A DNA stretch of 64,000 nucleotides. Origin: Flavobacteriales bacterium 34_180_T64. GTDB taxonomy: Bacteria > Bacteroidota > Bacteroidia > Flavobacteriales > Flavobacteriaceae. How positions within the stretch are numbered: the first letter of the stretch is position 1; each line of letters starts with the position of its first letter. This document shows, one piece after another, positions 18,875 through 27,653 of this stretch. The DNA lies in contig MAAR01000011.1 of NCBI GenBank assembly GCA_002162765.1, forward strand, positions 124,001-188,000. Reading direction: 5' to 3'. Position numbers and translations under genes: made by a program. Below the pieces are notes generated by a model. It was not told the origin of the DNA. It made no database searches and saw nothing but the letters and a program-made list of their open reading frames with translations.

Positions 18875-21341
18875 TCTCTATTTTCACGAGGGACATTTTT
18901 ATATTATATGCTGTGTTTTCTTTTAACTTCAATGCTGCATTTGCCTCTTCAATACTATTAAACTTATCATAGTATATGTAATATTTACTAGTATTGATGT
19001 CATAGAAGAAGTCAATATCAGAGCGGCCTGAAGCCACTACTTTAGATAGAAAGTCATTTCTGTCATCAACATCACTATGCACAGCTATGATTAAGTAAAA
19101 ACCATTTTCAACGTTCTTAACATTCTTCAAAATTTGAATATTATTACGTTGCGCTTCTCCAAAATCAAAATCCTCGGGTTTCAATTGTTCACTCGTTACC
19201 GAAGTCGATTGTTTAATATCTAGTAGTGTTGCTCTATCTTGTATGTGTCGTTCTTCTTCATTGTCAAACGCCGCACGTTTAATTCTTCGTCTTCTTTCAA
19301 ACTCCGTGGCTATTTTAATGTCCTCCAACCTAGTTTCTAATTTCGTTCGAACATTGATTGCTTTTAATTGCTCTGAAGTCAAACGTTTAATAGTCTTCTT
19401 ATAAAACAAATACACTTCATCGTTAGTAATGGTATCTGCAACATACTTATCATCGTAAAGTGCTTTTAATTCTTCAATTTTTTTACTTCGTGTTCTAATG
19501 ACATTGTCTAAATCTGTCTTAATCGAATTTAGGGTGTTATTTTCCTCGGTAATACTTTTAAATGGTTTAGGTCCAACAGCTATACCTTGTTCACTTAAAT
19601 CATTTTCTTCCTTTAAATCTTTAAGATCCTGATCTTTAATCTCAATGATTTCATCAAATCTTTTTAATAATTTGTTTTGCGTTGTTTCGGAGGTTTCTGT
19701 TTGTTGCATCAAAGCAAACATTGATTTGCCATGAGCATCTTTAGGATTTGTAATTAATTCCTCTTTAGCTTTTTGTTCTCTTATTAGTTTAGCTTGCGCT
19801 TCGGCTTCTTCTTTTGCTTTCTGTTCTGCTAGTAATATTGCTAGTGCTTCAGTTTCAGCTTTAGCTTCTTGCTCAGCAAGTAAACGTATTTTCGCTTGAG
19901 CTACATCTTTTGCCTTTTGGTCAGCAAGTAATTTGGCCTGTGCATTGGATGTATCGATTACTTTTTGCTCAGCGAGTAAAGTTTCTTGAGCTTCAGCTGC
20001 AACTCTTGCATTTTCTTCAGCTATTTGTTTAGCCTCTATTTCTGCTTTTATTTTTTTATCTGCAGCAATTTTAGCTCTAGCTTCAGCCTTAGCTTCAGCT
20101 ATTCTTTCAGCTTCTATTTTTGCTTCAATGGCATCTAATTCCTTTTGTTCTGCTAATTCTTTGGCTTGTGCATCAGCAACCTCTTTTGCTTTTTGATTGG
20201 CTATCAGCCTAGCTTGGGCATCGGCAGCTTCTTGCGCTTTCCTTTCTTCAGCGAGTTTAGCAATGGTTTCTTTTTGTGCTTTTGCATCTGCTGCCGCTTT
20301 TAATTTTGTATTTACATCAAGTTTTCGATTGGCTTCTGCTTGTGCCTTTGAAACACTAGAAATTTTTTTCCTTTTACTTGCAGCTGGAATAAGTGCTCCA
20401 ATACGATCATCTCCACTATATTTATAATTATTATTATTTTTAAATTTATAAGCCAAAGTAATTTCATGAGATGGTCCAAAATCAGATAAATCACCAAGTG
20501 CTTTTTCGAAACTATACTCAATAGCTATTTGCGTGCTTATATTAAGACCGAGACCACCAGAAGCTCCATACAATGTGTTATACCCTAATTGCGCCCAAAT
20601 TCCTTTAGGAACAGTTAACATTGCAATCGCGGATATTACAGTGTCGTCTCTTTTGAATTCAGATTTTATTAATCCAGAAAATTTACTTTCATCAAAAAAG
20701 CCATGACTACTCATGTAACCTGTATACATCAAGTGGGCTTGAAGGCTTTGTTCTGGATTATCTTCAATTAATTGAGAGGATTCAAAATTGTAAAGCGACA
20801 AATTATTGATAGAAATTCCAACATCTAAAAACGTTGTTCCATAGTTAATACCAGGTGTGATACTTAGTAAAAAATTTTCAGGTATTTTCTCTATTGATGG
20901 GTCATCAAAATTTGTGGTCACATATGAGGTGTTAATTCCACTTTTATAGGCGCCAACGTTTAAACCAAAAGTAAGGTTATTATCACTCGTCATTTGGACG
21001 TTATATGCAATATTTAAAACGCCTCCAAATGCTGTTAAAGCACCGTAGTTTTGTTGAAAAAAACCAATTCCGGCTCCAATGTTTTCACCAAATCTTCCAG
21101 AATAACTTACTAAATAGGTGAGTGGTGCATCTTCAAATTGTACCCATTCTCTTTTCGTATAGAGACTCACATATTTATTTTGTTCTCTAACAAAACTAAA
21201 TGTTGGGTTGATAGAATATTGATTAAAAGTTAAAGAATTTCGTACGGGTAAAGCAAGTGAAACCACTCCATCATCTTCTTGAGAATAGAACATCTGTGTA
21301 GAACAGATACATAATACTATAGCCAAAAAATATGTTTTCAT
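18870..21341 (-). CDS. sprD: SprD-like protein: PorP/SprF domain, coiled coil and SPOR-like tail
   Basis: The 823-residue protein has a signal peptide (about 1-20) and an N-terminal PorP/SprF-type barrel region (about 30-310, NQYSINPTFSFV and repeated aromatic strands). It then has a long Ala/Lys/Glu-rich coiled coil (about 335-530, many AEQKAKEEAEAQA-like units), a second helical Arg/Lys-rich part (about 560-710), and a C-terminal SPOR-like domain (about 730-823, GFYLIIAVHSD and a Y-I-Y-Y-D block). SPOR domains usually bind denuded peptidoglycan, so this protein could link an outer membrane barrel to the wall. In F. johnsoniae, sprD sits between sprC and sprB and is needed for normal gliding on agar. 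Position is the main reason for the symbol. It starts 1 base after the preceding stop. Confidence 0.8.
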   Translation of the reverse strand: MKTYFLAIVLCICSTQMFYSQEDDGVVSLALPVRNSLTFNQYSINPTFSFVREQNKYVSLYTKREWVQFEDAPLTYLVSYSGRFGENIGAGIGFFQQNYGALTAFGGVLNIAYNVQMTSDNNLTFGLNVGAYKSGINTSYVTTNFDDPSIEKIPENFLLSITPGINYGTTFLDVGISINNLSLYNFESSQLIEDNPEQSLQAHLMYTGYMSSHGFFDESKFSGLIKSEFKRDDTVISAIAMLTVPKGIWAQLGYNTLYGASGGLGLNISTQIAIEYSFEKALGDLSDFGPSHEITLAYKFKNNNNYKYSGDDRIGALIPAASKRKKISSVSKAQAEANRKLDVNTKLKAAADAKAQKETIAKLAEERKAQEAADAQARLIANQKAKEVADAQAKELAEQKELDAIEAKIEAERIAEAKAEARAKIAADKKIKAEIEAKQIAEENARVAAEAQETLLAEQKVIDTSNAQAKLLADQKAKDVAQAKIRLLAEQEAKAETEALAILLAEQKAKEEAEAQAKLIREQKAKEELITNPKDAHGKSMFALMQQTETSETTQNKLLKRFDEIIEIKDQDLKDLKEENDLSEQGIAVGPKPFKSITEENNTLNSIKTDLDNVIRTRSKKIEELKALYDDKYVADTITNDEVYLFYKKTIKRLTSEQLKAINVRTKLETRLEDIKIATEFERRRRIKRAAFDNEEERHIQDRATLLDIKQSTSVTSEQLKPEDFDFGEAQRNNIQILKNVKNVENGFYLIIAVHSDVDDRNDFLSKVVASGRSDIDFFYDINTSKYYIYYDKFNSIEEANAALKLKENTAYNIKMSLVKIEK

Positions 21342-21342
21342 G

Positions 21343-22806
21343 CTATTTTATAACTGTTATAGAACCTTTTCTTGATTCTTGATTTGGGGCTGAGATGATA
21401 TAATAAAATACGTTGTTTATACTGTTTGCTTCCAATTGCATTTCTGGCCAATTGTTTTGGTAATCATTTGTTTTGAAAATCAATTTACCTTGATTCGTCA
21501 TGATAAGTACTTCGGTATTTGTACCACTCACATATTGTGTTGGAATTACCCAAGTATCATTAATGCTATCACCATTTGGGCTAATCACATTAGGGATTTT
21601 ATTTACTTCTGGAAATGGATCTAGGGCTTCACTTATTTCAAAAAAGAATTCTCTTGAGCCTAGGCAGCCAATAGTTTCACTAATAACTATTTTATAGTTT
21701 CCGAAGTCTGTTGCTTCAAGATTATCTGCTGTAGCACCAGAAATCAATATATCGTTTAAATACCAATTATAAACAGGGCTATTTGCAGTAGTAACAACAA
21801 ATACCGACAAAATTTCACCTTCTTCAATTGTATTGGTCTCTGACACATTAATCGAACCATCAAATAATTCACTTTCAAGTACAATAGAACCTGATGCAGA
21901 ACAATTTCCTAAATCCACCTGAACGTCATAAGTACCAGACGAATTGGTTTGATACATTTGACTAGTGGCATCTGGAATAAGGTTTCCGTCTTTAAACCAT
22001 TGGTAACCATTTCCTCCAATAGTACTTAATGTGGTTAAACCTTGATCTGGACAATACGGATTTCCTAAACTAGAGGCTATTCCTGCGTCAGCTTCTCCGG
22101 ATGAGACTTCAGTTATTGTTACACGGTTCGAAAATGAATTGGACGTACAAGAACCGTAATTTGTTTCAACAAAATAAGTGCCTTCTTCACTTACAGATAG
22201 GGTAGAACCTTCAGTTATATAAACCGACGTGGTTGGCCCAGTTTCCTTGAACCAATTAAAAGTGAGTGATGTAAAATTAAGCGGTGAATCATTTGATCCT
22301 GTACCAGGATTATCAATAGTCAAAAGGTAAGATCCGCCAGTACAATATGCACCTGACGACACTAAGTTGTTTATTGTAAACGGTGAATCTTGTAATTTAT
22401 AATAAGCGGCAAATGACACAGAATTTGAGCTTGTTGCAATTGGAGAACTACTTTTTATTCGAATTCTGTAATTTTCGCCAGCAATTGTTGTAGGTAATGA
22501 AAAATTTAAGGTTGCAGGTGATGTCGTTACTACACCTGAATTAGATGTAAATACAGCTATTGAATTTGAAAAACCGCCTTCGGCATCAGACAGTTCTATT
22601 GTAAATTGGTTAGAAGAATTTAAAGCGCCTTCAGGAGAAAACACAAATGTAGTACTATACGTATTGAAAGATGCACTTGCACAAGCTTGACTAAATCCTA
22701 AATTGGGTGTTCCAATAACGATCTGAGCGTTTACATTTTCTTGTAAAACAAGAACCATAAAGGAAAATCCTATAATAAGTTTATATGCAATTTTTGTAGT
22801 ATACAT
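21343..22806 (-). CDS. sprC: SprC-like protein with gliding-motility C-terminal domain
   Basis: The 487-residue exported protein has a signal peptide (1-27, ending NVNAQ) and several Ig-like beta domains containing C-x-x-x-x-F-S-N-x-V and Y-Q-W-F motifs typical of PKD/Ig modules. It ends in a gliding-motility-associated type B sorting domain (about 400-487, NVISPNGDSINDTW and ending KGSITVIK). The T9SS should export it, and type B domains are usually handled together with a PorP/SprF-like partner such as the next gene. Its stop and the start of the SprD-like gene are separated by one base, so translation is probably coupled. The symbol rests on operon position by analogy with F. johnsoniae and not on residue identity. 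Confidence 0.75.
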   Translation of the reverse strand: MYTTKIAYKLIIGFSFMVLVLQENVNAQIVIGTPNLGFSQACASASFNTYSTTFVFSPEGALNSSNQFTIELSDAEGGFSNSIAVFTSNSGVVTTSPATLNFSLPTTIAGENYRIRIKSSSPIATSSNSVSFAAYYKLQDSPFTINNLVSSGAYCTGGSYLLTIDNPGTGSNDSPLNFTSLTFNWFKETGPTTSVYITEGSTLSVSEEGTYFVETNYGSCTSNSFSNRVTITEVSSGEADAGIASSLGNPYCPDQGLTTLSTIGGNGYQWFKDGNLIPDATSQMYQTNSSGTYDVQVDLGNCSASGSIVLESELFDGSINVSETNTIEEGEILSVFVVTTANSPVYNWYLNDILISGATADNLEATDFGNYKIVISETIGCLGSREFFFEISEALDPFPEVNKIPNVISPNGDSINDTWVIPTQYVSGTNTEVLIMTNQGKLIFKTNDYQNNWPEMQLEANSINNVFYYIISAPNQESRKGSITVIK

Positions 22807-22901
22807 TTGGTTTGTGTTGTAGTTATCTATCCTATAAGCTGTTGGTCTTTAATTTACGAGGTGCCGTAGTGATATATCTATATCTTCGTAGAAAACGCAC
22901 A

Positions 22902-24215
22902 TTAGTCGTTCTCTTCTGCGGCATCATTGGTAGCAATGATTCCATTGATTCTTAGTCTAAAATCAGGTTGTTTGGTGTTTTTAGTATCAATAAATGTCTC
23001 AGAATCTGGACCTTTAGAATAGACATTATTAAATGCTCTGTTACCATACCAATTCTCTAAATCCTCATTATTGGAAATGCCATTAACAAAAATATTTCCC
23101 TTGCAGTTATTAAAATAGGTTCTGGTAAATTTAATTTTGTCAAGATTTTCAGTATTAATCTTTATCTCGTTGTCTAAGATAACGGCTGGATTAAATCCTG
23201 TAATCACACTTTTGTCAATAGTGAAAGAGGCATCTTCTCCAATAAATATTGCTTCGTTTACTAGGCCAATATTAATGTCATAATTTAAGTCATCACTGAG
23301 ATTAAATAAGGTTAAGTTTTCAGCTTCAACTGAGGTTTGATTTTTTGTAAAATCTGCTTCTTCTTTCAAATCATGTGAGGAAACGTATATACACCTAGAT
23401 ATATCAGCACCAGACACATATGGAGATCGGATGGCCAAAGAATTAGTTATCAAGCATTGCGCTCCATAATTAAATGCATAATCATTATTACTAGACTTAT
23501 ATGAGACGAACTTTTTTAAAGTTACATCTCCACCTAATATATTAAAAGAATTGCCTTCACAATAGCTTACCATTATATTCTCCAGTATGGTTTGTTGTCC
23601 AACACCCGCTAAAGTAAGCCCATTAAAATAACCGTATTCTTTAGTTCTTTTCCCGGCATATTCAATTCTCACGAATCTTAAGATTCCTGAACTACTTTCC
23701 CAATTATCTCCACCATAGCTTATGCTTTTAAAAGCCGAAGGGCGCAATCCATAATTTAAAGAAGATTCATTTCCAAATTTGTTAGTAGGCGCATCACCTA
23801 ATACAAATAATCCGCCCCAGTCGCCAGATTTTTTCACATCTCTACTCGAAGTGAAAATAATTGGGTCTGTATGTGTACCGTCAGCAATAATTTGAGAGCC
23901 ATTACTGATAGTAAGCGACCCTTTAGTTTTGTAATCACCAATAATTACGGTGCCAGGTTCTATAGTAAGTGTTGTACTATCAGTAACAAATACATCACCA
24001 AGTAGGAGGTAGACATCTCTTTTATATAATATCCTATCGTTAGTAATATTACCACTTAGTATTTGAGTAGGTGTCCCATAATCAACCTTATTAGGTTTAA
24101 ATTCAGTCCATGGGTTAAGCCAATTATTATAGCCTACAATACCTTTTTCTTGTTGAGCAAATATATTGCAAGACACGAATAGAGCTAAAAGCGTAATTTG
24201 AGTAATTTTTTTCAT
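22902..24215 (-). CDS. Secreted parallel beta-helix protein, first gene of the spr operon
   Basis: The 437-residue protein has a signal peptide (1-20, ending IFAQ). Residues about 60-400 form a probable right-handed parallel beta-helix: repeated short strands ending in small or Asn residues, starting with DVFVTDSTTLTIEPGTVIIG, then IFTSSRDVKKSGDWGGLFVLG. That opening is shared with a large Bacteroidota family of secreted beta-helix proteins often found as lipoproteins; this one lacks a lipobox Cys at the cleavage site and also lacks a T9SS tail. I do not know its function. It lies 95 bases upstream of the SprC-like gene on the same strand, behind the only good promoter of this run, so it is likely cotranscribed with the gliding genes. 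Confidence 0.78.
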   Translation of the reverse strand: MKKITQITLLALFVSCNIFAQQEKGIVGYNNWLNPWTEFKPNKVDYGTPTQILSGNITNDRILYKRDVYLLLGDVFVTDSTTLTIEPGTVIIGDYKTKGSLTISNGSQIIADGTHTDPIIFTSSRDVKKSGDWGGLFVLGDAPTNKFGNESSLNYGLRPSAFKSISYGGDNWESSSGILRFVRIEYAGKRTKEYGYFNGLTLAGVGQQTILENIMVSYCEGNSFNILGGDVTLKKFVSYKSSNNDYAFNYGAQCLITNSLAIRSPYVSGADISRCIYVSSHDLKEEADFTKNQTSVEAENLTLFNLSDDLNYDINIGLVNEAIFIGEDASFTIDKSVITGFNPAVILDNEIKINTENLDKIKFTRTYFNNCKGNIFVNGISNNEDLENWYGNRAFNNVYSKGPDSETFIDTKNTKQPDFRLRINGIIATNDAAEEND

Positions 24216-24263
24216 AGTGGTTAAATTTGATGTTTAGAGTAGAGGGCACTAAAATATATGTAT

Positions 24264-24294
24264 CAAACATATTAACTTAACTTATGAAATGCAA
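24264..24294 (-). promoter_or_regulatory. Promoter of the beta-helix/sprCDBF operon
   Basis: On the minus strand a TTG (24294-24292) is followed after 20 bases by TATGTTTG (24271-24264). This matches both the -33 and the -7 boxes of Bacteroidota promoters. The -7 box is 48 bases upstream of the ATG at 24215. No comparable promoter is seen before sprC, sprD, sprB or sprF. Confidence 0.6.
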
Positions 24295-24427
24295 AAAATA
24301 TCGTTGAACTACGTTATTTTATTGCTTACGTATAATTTTTCTTACATATATTATATGTTTCTAGTAAAAAGATCTAGTATATAGTAACCTTCAATATATC
24401 AATAGTTTATAGCCTTGCATAAAAAAA

Positions 24428-24448
24428 CCTCAACAGCTAGTGTTGAGG
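24428..24448 (-). terminator. Rho-independent terminator of the 24480-24932 gene
   Basis: The arms CCTCAACA and TGTTGAGG are perfectly complementary around a 5-base loop. Read on the minus strand the hairpin is followed by a run of seven T, 32 bases after the stop of the small secreted gene. This separates that gene from the spr operon. Confidence 0.85.
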
Positions 24449-24479
24449 CTTTCAATTCAAATTTTATAGGCAATACGTA

Positions 24480-24932
24480 CTAGTCGGTCTTATAATCGTT
24501 ATAAGTATGTAATGATTTCAATGTTTCTTCGTAAAATAATATCGCAGCAATTAAATCGCGTGTATCAGAATAAGGCAATATTGTTTTCTGATATTCAACA
24601 GTACTTTCAAAGTAGTTAACAGAAGCTTCACGGTTATTTTCTAATGCTTTTCTATTTTCTTTGGATTCGGGAATCCCTAAAGTAGCCATAGTAACACCAG
24701 GTTTTGTAGCAAATGCGATATTTGGCAAGATATTTACGATGACTTCAATGCGCTCAATATATAATTCAAGTAAATCTCCTTTAGACATTTTGTCTAATTG
24801 CTTATGATTATGATATTTAGTTATATTTACTTTGCCACTAATTATACTTTCAGTAGACTTCTTTTTTTGAGCAAAACTCATGCTATTTATAAGAAAAAAA
24901 ATAGCAATACATAAAGTAAATTTTGTTTTCAT
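24480..24932 (-). CDS. Small secreted protein of unknown function
   Basis: The 150-residue protein has a signal peptide (1-21, ending SFAQ) followed by a Lys/Ser-rich stretch and an alpha-helical domain rich in Leu, Glu and Tyr. I do not recognise the family. It lacks a T9SS tail and a lipobox, so it is likely periplasmic. It forms its own transcription unit: a well-spaced promoter at 24963-24992 and a strong terminator at 24428-24448. It lies between the gliding operon and the first LytTR module, and shares its upstream region with the divergent gene at 25483, where possible operator repeats are seen. Confidence 0.7.
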   Translation of the reverse strand: MKTKFTLCIAIFFLINSMSFAQKKKSTESIISGKVNITKYHNHKQLDKMSKGDLLELYIERIEVIVNILPNIAFATKPGVTMATLGIPESKENRKALENNREASVNYFESTVEYQKTILPYSDTRDLIAAILFYEETLKSLHTYNDYKTD

Positions 24933-24962
24933 TTTTACAAGTTTAGGTTAAGCTTAGTAAAA

Positions 24963-24992
24963 CAAATCTATACAATTTATTAAAAAAACCAA
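24963..24992 (-). promoter_or_regulatory. Promoter of the 24480-24932 gene
   Basis: On the minus strand TTG (24992-24990) is followed after exactly 19 bases by TAGATTTG (24970-24963), a full match to the Bacteroidota -33/-7 promoter. The ATG is 30 bases downstream of the -7 box. Confidence 0.7.
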
Positions 24993-25035
24993 CTTTATTC
25001 ATCATTTATTTACAAACTATTTCACCTTATTAAAT

Positions 25036-25083
25036 GCATATTTCTTAGACAAACGGCTAAATTGCTAGATAAAACGCATATTT
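25036..25083. promoter_or_regulatory. Candidate operator: phased direct repeats
   Basis: GCATATTT occurs at 25036 and again at 25076, 40 bases apart. Between them TAGACAAACG (25046) and TAGATAAAACG (25066) start 20 bases apart. The 20/40-base phasing places the copies on one face of the helix, similar to the paired direct repeats bound by LytTR regulators. The binding protein is not known. Confidence 0.35.
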
Positions 25084-25360
25084 ATACGATGAATTACTTT
25101 TGTGGTTTTTAGACGATTAACGCTCTGTAAAATGATTCTTTTTTCAGAAATAAGACTCAATATTCAATTATATGCGAACTTCTATATTCCAAGAAAAACT
25201 AAATAAATGATTTAAAAAAGGAGGGAAGTACCTATTAAATTTATGTCAATTTTTAATCTTGAAAATAAGTCCAGTTACATCGTGTTTTTTATCTATGCTA
25301 ACGAGTATTATAGTCTTGTTTTTCAAGAGAATAGAATTCTTTATAATCACAAAATCGTAT

Positions 25361-25401
25361 ACATTTCACCGATATATTTTGCAGGTTCAAACATTTCATC
25401 G
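25361..25401. promoter_or_regulatory. Direct repeat ACATTTCAyCG upstream of 25483 gene
   Basis: ACATTTCACCG (25361-25371) and ACATTTCATCG (25391-25401) differ at one base and start 30 bases apart, about three helical turns. They lie roughly 80-120 bases before the start of the dioxygenase-like gene and could be a regulator site. Confidence 0.3.
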
Positions 25402-25482
25402 TCAAATTTAAGCATTGGTACGACTTTTATTGATTTCAGAGATTAATCACGGAATTTAGTGAAACCAAATCTTTATAACCTC

Positions 25483-26112
25483 ATGAAAAATCTAATAATC
25501 CTTTTTAGTATTGCCTGTTTTATGAGCACTCATTATTCTATTTGTGCCCAAGAATCTACGGATGTTTTAGAAAATCAATCCGAAAAATTTAAGGAACGTC
25601 ATTCAATATACGATTACCAAGAGCTGCTATTGAATAACATCGATAGTATTCCAGATTTTGAATCCAAAGAAAATAAACTTAAAATATCAGGTACTATCTA
25701 TGAACGGGATGGGGTAACACCTGCAAAAGATATCATTTTATTTATTGAACAAGCCGATGAGAATGGAGATTTCGATTTGAGAAAGTATAACGATAAACGT
25801 TATGTATATCATAGAGCTTGGATAAAGACGGACTCAGATGGACATTATACTTTCTATACATTTATACCTGGAAATGACAGACGTTACAATCAATTACAAC
25901 AACTGTTTCCAGTGATTAAAGAGCCTTCAACGCCAGAATATGAAATTAGATCTTTCCTTTTTGATGAGGATCCAATGCTATCAAAAGCTTGTCGTAAGAA
26001 AATTGCCAAAAAAGGTGATCCTAGCAGAATTCTAACACTAAAAAAAGAAAATGGATTCTATTTGGCCCAAAAAGACATTGTACTTAACAGAGATATTTTG
26101 GCTTCCAAATAA
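25483..26112 (+). CDS. Secreted intradiol-dioxygenase-like protein, probably non-catalytic
   Basis: The 209-residue product starts at the ATG at 25483, which gives a clean signal peptide (1-24, ending ICAQ); a GTG at 25459 would bury it. Residues about 75-205 resemble the beta-sandwich of intradiol ring-cleavage dioxygenases (protocatechuate 3,4-dioxygenase type): SGTIYERDGVTPAKD, RAWIKTDSDGHYTFYTFIPG, then a F-L-F-D-E-D-P-M-L block and the closing DIVLNR. The usual iron ligands are not at their places: the HIHF-type pair is replaced by QLFPVI and the first Tyr block is changed. It is therefore unlikely to cleave catechols. Its stop is 2 bases from the convergent LytTR gene. Confidence 0.65.
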   Translation: MKNLIILFSIACFMSTHYSICAQESTDVLENQSEKFKERHSIYDYQELLLNNIDSIPDFESKENKLKISGTIYERDGVTPAKDIILFIEQADENGDFDLRKYNDKRYVYHRAWIKTDSDGHYTFYTFIPGNDRRYNQLQQLFPVIKEPSTPEYEIRSFLFDEDPMLSKACRKKIAKKGDPSRILTLKKENGFYLAQKDIVLNRDILASK

Positions 26113-26114
26113 AT

Positions 26115-26813
26115 TTATTTCAAAAGCTCATTAATATTGGCTTTATATAGTTTACCAATTGGTATTATATGATCTCCAATATAAATCCTATTGCCTTCAA
26201 CACTCTTAATATGTGTAGTTGCAATAGCAAAAGATTTATGAACTTGAAGAAATTCAGTCTTAGGTAATGATTCAATCATATCTGAAATTTTTCCTCTAGT
26301 TGTAATCGTATCATTTGTAGTTACAACTTTTGTATAATTCCCTGAAGCTTCTATATATAAAATAGTTTTTATAGCTACTTGAATGTTGCTGTTGTTCTGT
26401 CTTAAAAAGATTTGACTTGCTGTAGTATCTTTTTCTTCAGCAGAAAATTGTTTACTTGTAGTTGAAGAGTCTATAACTTTATTAACTGCAGTTAAAAATC
26501 GTTCAAAACTAAATGGTTTTAATAAGTAGTCTAGAACATTAAGTTCATAGCCTTGTAGTGCAAACTCACTATATGCAGTTGTTACTATTACTTTTGGAGG
26601 TGAAGACAAGGTTTTTAAAAATTCAAACCCTTTTAATTTAGGCATATTAAGGTCTAAAAAAATAAGGTCAGCTTTATTTTTACTCAAATATTCTAGTGCT
26701 TCAATTGCGTCATAACAATGTGCCATGAGTTGCATGTTAGGTAGCATGTCGCAATATCCTTTAATAATATCGTGAGCAATATGTTCGTCATCAATTATTA
26801 AATACTTGATCAT
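26115..26813 (-). CDS. LytTR family response regulator (module 1)
   Basis: The 232-residue cytoplasmic regulator has a receiver domain (1-115; acidic pair D8/D9, phosphoacceptor D54 in FLDLNMPK, conserved T/A and K in VVTTAYSEFAL and LLKPFSF) and a C-terminal LytTR DNA-binding domain (about 130-232; LYIEASGNYTKV, FLQVHKSFAIA, GNRIYIGDHIIPIG). It is the AlgR/LytR type that binds short direct repeats. The start overlaps the end of the kinase gene by 4 bases, so the pair is translationally coupled. It is closely similar to the regulator at 49695, and its likely targets are the divergent genes downstream of 27.6 kb. Confidence 0.94.
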   Translation of the reverse strand: MIKYLIIDDEHIAHDIIKGYCDMLPNMQLMAHCYDAIEALEYLSKNKADLIFLDLNMPKLKGFEFLKTLSSPPKVIVTTAYSEFALQGYELNVLDYLLKPFSFERFLTAVNKVIDSSTTSKQFSAEEKDTTASQIFLRQNNSNIQVAIKTILYIEASGNYTKVVTTNDTITTRGKISDMIESLPKTEFLQVHKSFAIATTHIKSVEGNRIYIGDHIIPIGKLYKANINELLK

Positions 26814-27604
26814 AATTTGCTAATATTTAATATTGCTTTAAAAACAGTATCCGTTTTTGTTATGGATAAGATATGATTTTTTGGATAAACCAATTCTAAT
26901 CTACGTTTTAAGTTTTTCAGTCCAATACCTCCTTGTTCATTAGTAATGGTATTATCAAAATTGTTTTCTATATCAAAACTTACTTGATCGTTTTCTGCTT
27001 TCATATCTATATGAACATATGCATTTTTCCTCAAATTTTCTACACCATGTTTAAAAGCATTTTCTAAAAGAATAATAAAAAGAAGTGGCATTATTTCATA
27101 ATCATTATCCTTTATTTCAATATTGAATTGTACATCAATAGTTTTATGATAACGCATTTTATGGAGTTCTATATAATTTTGTAAATAAGTAACCTCTTCA
27201 GAAAGTAGAACTGTTTCTTTTTCGCCATCATAAATGCTATAACGCATCATGTCAGACAATTTCAATATAAGTTCTTGTGCTTTTTTTGAATCTTTGTCTA
27301 CCAAACCATAAAGATTATTGAGCATATTAAAAAAGAAGTGAGGATTCACTTGGCTTTTTAAATGCAAGAGTTCAGTTTTTACTTTTTCATTTTTTAATCG
27401 AATAATAGATTTGATTTGCTTAAATAACCAATATGAAATAGTGATAAATATAACTATGAAATAAAATGCAATAAACTCTACAAAACCTTCTAGTTTACCA
27501 AAAGTATCATTAAAAATGACGATGATAATACCAATAAGGACTAGCGCTATTTTATAAATGCGCTTTATGATTCTCTTTTTTTTATCTGATATTTTAAAAT
27601 TCAT
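26810..27604 (-). CDS. LytS-type sensor histidine kinase (module 1)
   Basis: The 264-residue membrane kinase has two predicted membrane helices (about 17-32 and 44-62) with almost no extracytoplasmic loop. It is followed by the His_kinase domain with phosphoacceptor H89 in QVNPHFFFNMLNNLY and a C-terminal HATPase region (LLENAFKHG, then GGIGLKNLKRRL). With so little exposed sequence it probably senses through the membrane or through a partner, for example the ABC/M1 transporter encoded nearby, as in Bce-type systems. That last point is analogy. It is the upstream gene of the kinase-regulator pair. Confidence 0.93.
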   Translation of the reverse strand: MNFKISDKKKRIIKRIYKIALVLIGIIIVIFNDTFGKLEGFVEFIAFYFIVIFITISYWLFKQIKSIIRLKNEKVKTELLHLKSQVNPHFFFNMLNNLYGLVDKDSKKAQELILKLSDMMRYSIYDGEKETVLLSEEVTYLQNYIELHKMRYHKTIDVQFNIEIKDNDYEIMPLLFIILLENAFKHGVENLRKNAYVHIDMKAENDQVSFDIENNFDNTITNEQGGIGLKNLKRRLELVYPKNHILSITKTDTVFKAILNISKL

Positions 27605-27653
27605 ATGTCAATATTAATTAAATAAATCACCTCTTACAAATAAGTTGATAAAC

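Larger units (their letters stand above)
24933..25482. other. Long divergent intergenic region with repeats
   Basis: This 550-base region lies between divergent genes. It holds the promoter of the small secreted gene, a cluster of phased short repeats (25036-25083) and a second pair of direct repeats (25361-25401). An open frame of 67 codons at 25243-25446 has no recognisable protein features and overlaps the second repeat pair, so I do not call it a gene. Confidence 0.6.

Noticed and set aside
25243..25446. 67-codon open frame upstream of the dioxygenase-like gene
   Set aside because: No signal peptide, domain or RBS context, and it covers candidate regulatory repeats; more likely noncoding.
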